The position numbers and the translations under genes were made by a program. From Lantana camara (Eukaryota > Streptophyta > Magnoliopsida > Lamiales > Verbenaceae), in contig CM074864.1 of NCBI GenBank assembly GCA_037501455.1, forward strand, positions 25,662,001 through 25,726,000: a stretch of 64,000 bases of DNA, written 5' to 3'. This document shows, in pieces, positions 55,217-64,000 of the stretch (position 1 is the stretch's first letter; each line of letters starts with the position of its first letter). A model generated the notes under the pieces. That model was given only the letters and a program-made list of their open reading frames with translations. It made no database searches and had not been told where the DNA came from.

Positions 55217-57133
55217 ATGGCAACCAAAAACCCTCTTGTATCGATCCTCGAGTCAAACAAGTTGACTGGTCCCAACTATTCTGATTGGCTGAGGAATCTA
55301 AAAATCATTTTAGATTCTGAGAAGAGAACTTATGTTCTCTTCGAAGGGGAGCCTAGTCCCAAAGGGGAGGCTCCCACTCCGGCCGAGCGGGATGCGATTC
55401 AGAAGTGGAAGGATGATAATCTCCAAGCCCGTTGCCTTATGTTGGCTAACATGTCTCCGGACTTGCAAAGGCAACATGAGGCCATGGAATTTGCTTGGGA
55501 GATTTACGACCACTTAGAGCAACTTTACCGCCCTCATGAACGTGTTACAAGGTATAACACTTCAAAGGAATTATTCCACTTGAGAATGAGGGAAGGTTCA
55601 AGTGTCCATGAATATGGACTCAAGTTTCTTGCCCTTACTGAGAAACTTGCTTCCATTGACATGCCGCTGAAAGATGAGCTTTCAGTGGATTTGTTGCTAG
55701 CTTCGCTCCCACCATCATTCAACCCATTTGTCCTTAACTTCAACATGAATCATGCTGGTGCTAATGTAGCTGAGCTGATTAGTCAACTTGTGACTGCTGA
55801 AAGCACGATCAAGACGGACAATAAGGTTTTGATGGTGAATGCTCCATCTTCCTCTTCTGGGCCTTCTAAAGGTAAGGGCAAGAAAGCCCAAAAGAAGAAG
55901 AAGAAACCCCTTAGGCCCACTGGTGGCATTTCGAAGGGGAAGGCCCAAAAGAAGAAGCGTGATCAGAAAGAGGATGTTTGCTTCCATTGTGGCAAAGCGG
56001 GACATTGGAGGAGAAACTGCCCAGAGTACAAGGCTACTCTGAAGAAAGGTATCTCTCTCGTTGAAGTAAATCTTTCTATTAATTCTAGTTCTTGGGTACT
56101 TGATACCGGTTGTGGAACTCATATCTGTAATGATGTACAGATGCTAAGTGAGGTCCAACAACTCAAAGAAGGAGAATGTGTCTTGAAGATCGGCGATGGC
56201 TCAAACGTGGAAGCTCGAGCTTTAGGCACAATTAGATTAGATTTAGGTAGTTTTGAGTTAGTATTAAATCAAGTCCTTTATGTACCGAGCATTATTAGTA
56301 ATATAATTTCAGTTCCAATATTAGATTGTGAAGGTTATGAAACTTATATTAAGAATGGTAAATACTTTATCAAACGGAACAACTCTTACGTTCATATCGG
56401 TACTCTAAGTAATGGACTTTACCTAACTCAAAATATCAATATTATGAATATACAACGAGAAACAAAGCGTGAGAGAGATGACAAAGTTTCAGCTCCCTTA
56501 TGGCACGCTAGATTAGGACACATTTCCAAGAACAGAATTAGCAAGATAAACACTTTAGGATCATTCTCTGAAAATGATCTCAAAGAGTTAACTTCTTGCG
56601 AATCCTGTCTCAAAGGAAAAATGTCCAAAGTCCCTTTTAAAGGAACTGTGGAACGTGCCACTAAGGTTTTGGATTTGATCCATACTGATGTTTGTGGACC
56701 GCTTAGTGTAAGCACTAGAAACAATCATCAGTACTTCATAACCTTTACTGACGACTTTAGTCGGTATGGTTATGTATACTTAGTGAAGTATAAATCTGAA
56801 GCTTTTGAGAAATTCTTAGAATTTCAAAAGGAGGTTGAGAACCAAACTGGTCACAAGATCAAAGCACTTCGATCTGATCGAGGAGGCGAATATCTTAGTG
56901 AAGAATTCCTTAATCATCTCAAGGATAATGGGATTATCTCTCAGTGGACTCCTCCGGGAACTCCTCAGCTTAATGGAGTTTCTGAGAGAAGGAATCGAAC
57001 CCTACTTGATATGGTTCGTTCCATGATGAGTTTCACTGACTTACCACCTTCTTTCTGGGGTTATGCCCTAGAAAGTGCAGCAAAGATACTGAATCTAGTT
57101 CCCTCTAAGTCAGTCCCCAAGACGCCCTATTAA
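55217..57133 (+). pseudogene. Cop3 gag-protease-integrase (first 638 codons of polyprotein)
   Basis: Starts ATG at 55217 (MATKNPLVSILESNKLTGPN). Gag capsid-like region, residues 1-220; Lys-rich stretch about 220-250; CCHC zinc knuckle CFHCGKAGHWRRNC, residues 255-268, for RNA binding. Aspartic protease with DTGC, catalytic D296. Integrase zinc finger H430, H435, C461, C464; catalytic triad D491, D554 and E590 with the usual 35-residue gap between the last two. The frame stops at TAA 57131-57133 inside the integrase C-terminal half. Cop2 has a glutamate codon at that place, so this is a nonsense change. The truncated product keeps the catalytic core of protease and integrase but RT would be lost unless the stop is read through. 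Confidence 0.95.
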
Positions 57134-59137
57134 ATGTGGCATGGTAAAATCCCTAGTTATTCTTATTTAAGAATTTGGGGTTGTCCTGCTTACGTGAAGA
57201 GGACAGTGGGAGATAAGTTAGAATCTCGTTCTAACTTATGCTACTTTGTAGGTTATCCTAAGGAATCCATAGGATACTATTTCTATGATCAATCTGAGCA
57301 AAAGGTGTTTGTTTCCAGAAATGCCACTTTTCTTGAGGAACCGTTCCTTAAAGAAAAGAAAGGCAAGATCATAGAATTAGAAGAAGTACAAAGTGACCCC
57401 ACACCACCCACTGAAGAAACGTCCCACTCTGATCAACCACAACCAATCACGAATTTCGATACAAATGAAAATCCTCCTCTAAGGCGTTCTGAACGCACTC
57501 CTAGACAACCGGAGAGATGGTATGGATTCTTCCATGAAATCTCTCAAAAGGATAATGATCCTTTAACATATGAGGAGGCACTTTCAGATTCTGACTCTGA
57601 ACAGTGGATAGAAGCCATGAAATCCGAAATGGACTCCATGAACTCCAACCAAGTTTGGACCTTGGTAGATTTGCCTGATGGGGTCAAACCCATAGGTTGC
57701 AAATGGATCTTTAAGAGAAAGCTTGGAGTTGATGGAAGCATTGCGGCCTACAAAGCAAGACTGGTTGCAAAAGGATTCACTCAAAGACCCGGCGTGGACT
57801 TTGACGAAACCTTTTCACCAGTTGCAATGCAAAAGTCCATTCGAATCATGCTTGCCATCGCTGCATATTATGACTATGAGATATGGCAAATGGATGTGAA
57901 AACTGCCTTTCTCAATGGTGACATTGACAAAGACATTTATATGGAGCAACCCATAGGTTTCACATTCAGTGGGAGTGAGCAAAAGGTTTGCAAACTCCAA
58001 AGATCAATCTATGGATTGAAACAGGCTTCTAGGAATTGGAACATTCGATTTGATGAATCGGTCAAAGCGTTTGGCTTCACCCAAATTTCGAATGAATCAT
58101 GTGTGTATAGAAAGGAATTGGAGACCTCAGTGCAATTCTTAGTGCTTTATGTTGATGACATCCTTCTTATTGGGAATTCGAAGGATGACATGAAAGTGAC
58201 TAAGTTATGGTTATCGAACCAATTCGAGATGAAAGATCTTGGTGATGCGTCCTATATCCTTGGAATTAAAATCTATAGAAATAGATCTAGAAGGTTAATA
58301 GGACTATCACAGTCGATGTACATTGACAAAGTATTGAAGAGATTCAATATGGAGTCAGCAAAGGTTAAGAACCTTCCTATGAGTGTAGGAACATGTCTTT
58401 CAAAGAAGATGTGTCCTAAGACTAACCTTGAGAAGGAGAGAATGACTCATACACCTTATGCGTCAGCAATAGGTAGCATAATGTATGCAATGTTATGTAC
58501 TCGACCGGATGTGGCTTATGCACTTAGCGTAACAAGTCGTTTCCAATCTGACCCTGGAGATGGTCACTGGGCTGCCGTGAAGAATATTCTTAAGTACTTG
58601 AAAAGTACTAAAGATTTATTCTTAGTTTACGGAGGTCAGAAAGATCTTACTGTCGAAGGATACTGCGATGCAAGCTTTGTATCTGACTTAGATGATTTTA
58701 AGTCGATGTCAGGATACATTTTCTGCCTAAACGGCGGAGCAGTGAGTTGGAAGAGTTCCAAGCAAACAACCACTGCAGATTCGACCACTGAGGCCGAATA
58801 CTTAGCTTCAAATGATGCAGCTAAGGAAGGTGTTTGGATTAGAAACTTCATTCAAGAGTTGAATGTTGTTCCTAGCATGAAAGACCCCATTACTGTGTTT
58901 TGTGACAACACTGGGGCGGTTGCTCAAGCAAGAGAACCAAGATCTCACCAACGGACCAAGCACATTATGAGGAAGTATCACCTAATCCGTGATATTATCA
59001 AAAGAGGAGATGTGCGAATTGAGAGGGTCACATCAGCAGAGAACGTGGTAGATCCACTTACTAAACCCCTTAGTCGAGAAGCTTTCCAAGGTCATCTTCA
59101 GAAGATGGGACTTAGAGTAGCTTTAGAATGGCTTTGA
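57134..59137 (+). pseudogene. Cop3 integrase end, reverse transcriptase, RNaseH (codons after the stop)
   Basis: In the same frame as the preceding segment, directly after the stop, 667 codons to TGA at 59135-59137. Residue numbers are counted from 57134. 1-80: integrase C-terminal region (YLRIWGCPAYVK, FVGYPKESIGYYFYD). 175-420: RT with KARLVAKGFTQRPGVDFDETFSP, first catalytic D254, and YVDD at 339-342 (58148-58159). 490-660: RNaseH with D512 (GYCDASF), E553 (TTEAEYLA) and D591 (FCDNTGAV). No frameshift or other stop. The initial ATG happens to be the codon after the stop, so independent translation is possible in principle but would not be normal for Copia. Confidence 0.95.
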
Positions 59138-59138
59138 C

Positions 59139-59153
59139 GGGCAAGTGGGAGAT
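59139..59153 (+). other. Cop3 polypurine tract
   Basis: gggcaagtgggagat directly before the 3' LTR and right after the RNaseH stop. Primes plus-strand DNA synthesis. Confidence 0.9.
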
Positions 59154-61097
59154 TGTTAGGAATAGTGCCCTAGAAAGCCGATTGTATATCCGCTTTGTGC
59201 TTTTCCTTATTGTAATCACAGACAATCTTTGAATAAAATAACGAATTGAGGCAACACTTCTTTATATACTCTTGTTTGGTATGCGTTTACTTTAGCTGTG
59301 CATGTATGAGAACTCCCCTAATCCTGATGACTTTAGGACTCTACCATTTAGGTGAAATGGTTCATGAAACGAGCCCTATATCACATAAGTCATGATTAGT
59401 AAAATACTCCAAGCCGATGAGTCCTACAGACAGTGGGAGTGTCAACCCGACTCCTCTAAGGCTTGCTTGTGGGATCACGCCCTTAAGAAGGACCACCTTG
59501 TTTCATGGAGGTGTAAAGTGTATAGTTGATACGTGCGTGATACATGAGGGTGCTTACTTTAATAAGTAAGTTCACTGAGGTGCCCCGTGTGAGAACATTC
59601 CTAAATGGGAAAGGAAGTTTCTATTTCAGGAAATGGAAACTTCCAGATTAGGAAATATCTCACGAGTCATTGATGTGATTAATTGATCCTTAGACTTGAC
59701 GTTCCTTGTCACTTTATGAGTTAACTCTGTAGTCTTAGGTATAAGCTTTAAAGGGTGTCGCCTTAGACAGCTGAATCAAGGCTTATGCTGGGGCTACACA
59801 AGTGACTCATGAAAGTGAATGAGAATTAAGAAAGGACCTACACTTGCATTTGCAAGGTGACCTCTTATTGTGTAAGTCATTCATATGCCATATGGAGTCC
59901 TTGGCCAAGGCAGTAGATCAAGACCTCAAGAAAAGGGTTTCTTGGATTGAGATCAAATGGATATGAAATGCACTTAGCTTTAAGACCGGATTATTTGGGT
60001 TCTTATTATTCCCTTGCCCTAGATCTTGGTTGAGAGATAGTAAGTAGGAGGATTGTATCTCACATGAATCAATGACTTAAAGGTTCTGTCGAATCCGAAC
60101 ATTCAAATTCAGCAAGGGGTTAAACACCTGTTGCTAGACTATGGTCGTTTAATCTGTGGACTGATTAATTAATTAGTGAATTAATTAATTGGGGTCACTG
60201 CTAATTGAATTGAGAACCTAGAGGGTCACACACAACAACTTGGTTACATGAGTTGAGGCTTGAAAATGATTAAACGAGTTAATCGGGCCAAGAGGGTTCC
60301 ACACGTGTGAATTCACACGTGTGGCTCACGTGAGTGACACGTGTCACTATGACACATGTCACACACGTGTGTGTATATATATATTATATACATATTAAAT
60401 AATTAATTAGTTAATTATTTAATAGACTTTGGTTTAATTTTGAATTAAAAAGAAAGTCTAATTTTGGAGAAAATAATCTAGTTAATTAATTATGAATTAA
60501 TTAATTAGATAAAAATAAGTTATTTATTTTATAATAAATAAAGTATAAAATCATCCAAAAATAGTTTGGATATTTTTAGCTCTCTTAAAAGTTGACTAGA
60601 ATTAGAATTCAAAGTCAAAGTTGGAAAATACTTGATGATCAAGTAATAGGAGAGAGAGGAACCAAATCCTTTCCCAACAAGGATTTGGATCGGCACCCTC
60701 TCCCTATAAATAGGGGAGCTCGAGCTCCTTATGGAGCTAATTGACAATTCTTGGTTCATGTGTTGAACACCTTCCTTTCTCCAAGATTAAATTAAACCCT
60801 AGGTTAAGCCTAAACACTAACTAGAGAACTAGCATCCTTACTAGTTAGATTGTGATCAAGTTGGTGGACTTTCTCTAGAGACTTCAAGTTAGAAGTTTGA
60901 AGATTCGAGCTTTACCAAGGAGAGGGGATCAAGCCGCGAGAAGAGCGTTCTTGGGTGGCTTGAAACGCTTCAAGAAAGAATTAAAAGAAAAGTAAGTTTT
61001 CTATCTTTACTAATTTGGTTACACGATTGCGAGTTCAAGGTCCTTTTGTTGGGAAATTTTTTAAATTCCGCTGCTTTCTGATTCGTGTTTTCCAACA
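59154..61097 (+). repeat. Cop3 3' LTR
   Basis: 1,944 bp, same length as the 5' LTR. Five CACGTG remain at 60299-60373 (one has become cacatg) and TATA ctataaatag lies at 60704-60713. The differences from the 5' LTR are substitutions scattered through the whole length, with a small cluster near 59990-60115. Confidence 0.96.
60299..60373. promoter_or_regulatory. G-box cluster, Cop3 3' LTR
   Basis: Five CACGTG plus one cacatg in the same arrangement as 52194-52268. Next to the TATA at 60704 this LTR could also drive transcription outward into the Athila-type sequence. Confidence 0.65.
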
Positions 61098-61102
61098 GCG
61101 AG

Positions 61103-61493
61103 AGCAACATTAAACACTAATTAAGCACTTGGTTACACCTCGAGAGAGGGTAATTCAAATATAAGTTACTAGGTTGTAGAATTACACTTGTCAAACGGGT
61201 ATCACATTGGCTCTTGATTGTATGATTCAAAGCTTTTTCCCCTGCCTGTTTAGTTTACTAAAGTAAATTCGCGTATTTGAATTGTTAATTGCTATTTTAG
61301 TTTCGTTAATTGTTAATTTTTACATCACTAGATTAATAGAAATAACCTTGAATTCGTTAAGTATTTAGATTAGAGAGAAATAGAGAGTAGTGATTGATTT
61401 TCTTTCCCTGTGGGTTCGATCCTATTGTTCTACGCGTATGTTAGTGTACACTTACACGATTGGTTTTTAACTGTTGTAAAATCAGATACAACA
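61103..61493 (+). mobile_element. Athila/Tat-type 5' LTR, right fragment
   Basis: Continues 50873-51047 after the Cop3 insertion (agcaacattaaacactaatt) and ends aatcagatacaaca at 61493. Matches 38981-39284 plus 50003-50078 of the solo LTR. The target of the LARD in the solo LTR (gtgggttcgat) is intact here at about 61418, which confirms the LARD boundaries. Confidence 0.93.
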
Positions 61494-61499
61494 AGTTTT

Positions 61500-61517
61500 T
61501 GGCGCCATTTCCGGGGA
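61500..61517 (+). other. Primer-binding site of Athila/Tat-type element (Asp tRNA)
   Basis: tggcgccatttccgggga, a few bases after the LTR, matches the common Athila/Tat PBS complementary to the 3' end of Asp tRNA except for two central bases. It fixes the strand of the element and the LTR end. Confidence 0.85.
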
Positions 61518-63091
61518 AGGCGTTTTAAGTCAATCTTACTCAGTTATTTTGATCTAGTGCTTTAGACTATTATTTTACTTTGTGTTTATTATCCTTGCTA
61601 CTATGGAATTGGACTGAGGACTTCTTTTTCTTTGTGCAGTTTTACAGTGCATGCAAAGATCTCAAGATCCTGACTTAGTTCCATACGATCCAGAAATAAG
61701 AAGGAGAAGAAACCAATTGCTTTACCGAATGCTGAAACAGACCCACCACCACCACCGACTATAAGAGATTATAATATAGCACAAGCTGGAGCAATTCAGA
61801 CTGCAAGTCGTCCACCGATTGCAGCAAACAACTTTGAGATTAAACCAACTATCATAAATTTGTTGCAGAATAATCCGTTTTTAGGACTATCTTTGGAGGA
61901 TCCAACTTCACATTTGGAGTATTTTTTGGAAGTTTGTGATACCTTCAAAATTCATAATGTCACTACTGATGCTATGTGAGTTAGGCTTTTTCCCTTTTCA
62001 CTTAGGGATCGAGCTAAAGCATGGCTGAGTACTGTCCCAAACGAATCCTTTCAGACTTAGGCAGTATTATCTCAGGCTTTCCTAGCAAAGTTCTTTCCAC
62101 TTAGCAAAACCACGAAGTACAGGAATGATATCAAGGTTTCAGGCAGTTGGATGGAGAGTCTTTCTATGAAGCTTGGGAAAGATTTAAGGATTTACAGAAC
62201 AAGTGTCCACATCACGGAATTCCCGGATGGTTATTGATTCAAACTTTTTACAATGGGATGTCCCCCACCTTTAGAGGAGCGGTGGATGACACAGCTGGCG
62301 GAGCATTCTTAACCAAATCTGAAGCAGTTGCTACTGAGTTATTTGACAATATGACACAGAACGATGTTTTTGTGCATGAAAGGAGCCATTCGGAACCAGC
62401 GAAGATGCAAATAGGAGCCATAGAGTTAGATGGTTTAACCGCCATCAATGCTAAATTTGAAGCGCTTAACAAGAAATTGGACCAACTAACTGTCAATGCA
62501 GTTGGGATACAATCCCAACCAGTTCAGGTAACATGTGAAATCTGTAGTGGTCCACATGATTTTAATATGTGTCCTCATACCAATGCAGGAGAACAGGTAT
62601 AAGAGCAGGTGAATTACGCAAATAACTTCAAACCAGCAAATGATCCCTACTCAAACACCTACAATCCAGGATGGAAGAACCACCCCAATTTATCGTGGTC
62701 TAATAATCAGAATGTTTAACAACCACCCCAACCTAGGCCACAGTTCCCACCTAGGTAGCAATTTCAACCAAGACCACCAGCCCAATTTAATGTTGCACCA
62801 CCTCAGCAGGGGCAAAAGCAGGGTTGGGAGGTTGCGCTTGAAAAGTTCATAACAGTGTCTACAGGTCAACATCAGAAGTTGGAAGCCCAAGTAGATCAAG
62901 TGGTAAATCAGACCAAAACTTTGGAGATTCAGATTGGTCAGATTGCCCAATCCTTGAATCTGCGAGGCCTAGGAATGCTACCAAGCCAAACCGAAAACAA
63001 TCCGAAGGAGCAATGCTAGGCCATAATTGTAGGAGACAATAGAGATACAGAAGGACCGAACGAGTGTGCAAGTTCGGATGTTAAGGAGGTT
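61518..63091 (+). pseudogene. Athila/Tat-type Gypsy gag, broken
   Basis: Starts at ATG 61651 (QRSQDPDLVPYDPEIRRRR), typical of this group. Gag continues in shifting frames: NNFEIKPTIINLLQNNPFLG, EDPTSHLEYFLEVCDTF, RDRAKAWLSTVP, then the open block 62147-62602 (FYEAWERFKDLQNKCPHHGIP, LIQTFYNGM). A CCHC knuckle CEICSGPHDFNMC lies at about 62538-62576. A Pro/Gln-rich stretch and a coiled-coil-like segment (LEAQVDQVVNQTKTLEIQI) follow. Stops near 61976, 62058, 62600 and 63017 and at least two frameshifts make it a pseudogene. The 61518-61650 stretch is non-coding leader. Confidence 0.9.
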
Positions 63092-63901
63092 GTGCTTGAA
63101 AAAGGAGTACTTGAGAAGGCTGACGAGAAAATTGATTTTGAGAATGAGAAACTAGAGGAAGAAGTGATTCAAGAGGTGATTTCAAGCAAGGAGAAGCCTG
63201 AGAACTTCACAACTATGCTACTGACAGAGGAATACAGTGCTGTTATTCAGCATAAGCTTCCTCCAAAGCTTCAAGATCCAGGGAGTTCTTCAATACCCCT
63301 TACTATTGGTTCTTTACAATTTCATAATGTTCTATGTTATTTAGGAGCTAGTGTGAGTTTAATTCCATTATCTACTTGCAGGAAATTAGGAGTGAAAGAG
63401 CTCACGCCGACATATAAGACACTCTAATTAGCAGATAGATCTGTGAAATATCCGACAGGAATTTTGGAAGACATTTTGGTAAAAGTTGGAAAATTTCATA
63501 TCCCCACTGATTTTGTAGTTCTTGATATTGAGAGCGATGAGAGGATGCCATTGATACTTGGAAGACCGTTTCTGGCTACGGACGGAGTAGATATTGATGT
63601 TCAGAATGGACGACTCACATTCAAAATAGGAGATGAAAGAATGGAGTTCAGGAACTTTGGTTGCAGGACACCATCCGCAAGTCCAGATAAGTGTTGCATG
63701 ATTACGGTTGTCAATAATACGCCCGAAGGAGAAACTCTGTATACGGAGCAAAGAGATGCAGTTGATTGGCAGAGAGGAACGAAGTTTCAGAAAGCGAGAA
63801 TGAAGGATGCTTTGGATTTAAATACTTGGAGATCAAGCTCTGGGTTCGAGAGTAACAAGAACGAGGTCACTCCTTGTGACTCGTTGCTTGGGAATTACTA
63901 A
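63092..63901 (+). pseudogene. Athila/Tat-type aspartic protease region
   Basis: A spacer rich in Glu/Lys (to about 63210) is followed by the protease: YSAVIQHKLPPKLQDPGS, then LCYLGASVSLIPLS, where the family has the catalytic aspartate in the first Y position (CDLGAS). Here it is tyrosine (63338-63340), so the enzyme would be dead even without the other damage. An in-frame stop (63425-63427) sits before LADRSVKYPTG. The second half reads DFVVLDIESDERMPLILGRPFLAT, a hallmark of this protease, and continues to a stop at 63899-63901. RT and the rest lie outside the window. Confidence 0.88.
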
Positions 63902-64000
63902 TCCCAGATTGGTTTCTGCAGTCAAGCTAACGACTATAACTTAGAACTAACTTTTCCCTTTTCCATTTCTCTTGTTTTGTTTTTGTTTTTGTTGTTTTCG
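63902..64000 (+). other. Athila/Tat-type interior, continues beyond window
   Basis: About 100 bp after the protease stop, T-rich at the end, no recognisable domain. Confidence 0.5.

Larger units (their letters stand above)
51048..61097 (+). mobile_element. Cop3, nearly intact Ty1/Copia retrotransposon
   Basis: Complete 10,050-bp element with perfect TSD GCGAG (51043-51047 and 61098-61102). Two LTRs of exactly 1,944 bp, PBS, a 2.2-kb leader, gag-pol, polypurine tract. By a manual count the LTRs differ at about 29 positions with no indels (about 1.5%), so it is young. The only coding lesion I see is one stop codon. Domain order gag-PR-INT-RT-RH is that of Ty1/Copia; RT and RNaseH wording resembles the Tork/TNT1-like group, an assignment I hold loosely. 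Confidence 0.97.

Noticed and set aside
59139..59160. Envelope-like ORF downstream of Cop3 pol
   Set aside because: The RNaseH stop is followed at once by the polypurine tract and the LTR, so there is no room for an extra gene.
61494..64000. Endogenous pararetrovirus as source of the gag-protease
   Set aside because: A preceding LTR, an Asp-tRNA PBS, and the LILGRPFLAT-type protease fit an Athila/Tat Gypsy retrotransposon. No movement protein or virus coat motif is seen.
1..64000. A host gene hidden between repeats
   Set aside because: Nearly every stretch over 300 bp can be assigned to an LTR, interior or fragment; the remaining pieces (23940-24255 for example) have no exon-like ORF with a known domain.

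Overview
This window looks like plant nuclear DNA, most likely a eudicot, from a repeat-dense heterochromatic stretch. Almost all of it can be assigned to LTR retrotransposons and their fragments. I see no host protein gene, rRNA, tRNA gene, CRISPR array or prokaryotic feature. The evidence is chromovirus-type Ty3/Gypsy pol (Tekay/Del-like), Athila/Tat-type Gypsy gag-protease, Ty1/Copia gag-pol, primer-binding sites matching plant initiator-Met and Asp tRNAs, 5-bp target-site duplications (TSDs), and LTRs of 1.5 to 4 kb.

Layout. 1-4493: fragments of Tekay-type LTRs, two on plus and one on minus. 4494-21258: a decayed Tekay-like Gypsy element (plus) that has lost gag and protease. Its integrase is split by a 6.7-kb non-autonomous LTR element on minus (6583-13278), and its 3' LTR (14260-21258) is split by a 3,966-bp minus-strand solo LTR (15523-19488, TSD GACAT). 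21259-24255: minus-strand Gypsy gag fragment, plus-strand LTR fragment, and non-coding Gypsy interior. 24256-32780: a decayed, probably composite Copia element (Cop1, plus). 32781-50866: a minus-strand Copia (Cop2) whose LTR meets the LTR of Cop1 tail to tail in a perfect palindrome. Cop2 is interrupted by an Athila-type solo LTR (37866-50078), which is itself interrupted by a complete 10.7-kb non-coding element of LARD type (39285-49997, TSD GGTTC). 50873-64000: the 5' part of an Athila/Tat-type Gypsy element (plus, running off the window), whose LTR is interrupted by a young, nearly intact 10,050-bp Copia element (Cop3, 51048-61097, TSD GCGAG).

How the parts relate. Cop3 is the reference copy: two 1,944-bp LTRs, initiator-Met PBS, a 2.2-kb leader, one gag-protease-integrase-RT-RNaseH frame broken by a single stop codon, and a polypurine tract. 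Cop1 and Cop2 are older relatives and allow comparison. Nesting gives relative ages: Cop2 is older than the Athila solo LTR inside it, which is older than the LARD inside that. The Athila LTR at the right is older than Cop3.

Most notable signals: (i) four evenly spaced stem-loops just upstream of gag in the Copia leader, each presenting a GAGUC pentaloop, with stems that change sequence but keep pairing between Cop3 and Cop1; (ii) arrays of short GC-rich palindromes in the LTRs, with a different palindrome per subfamily but a shared GGCC-like centre in the Tekay-type LTRs; (iii) five or six CACGTG G-boxes in about 75 bp of the Copia LTR; (iv) a zero-spacer inverted repeat of Copia 3' ends that could give hairpin RNA; (v) a relic double zinc knuckle inside the LARD. 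All comparisons were made by eye.
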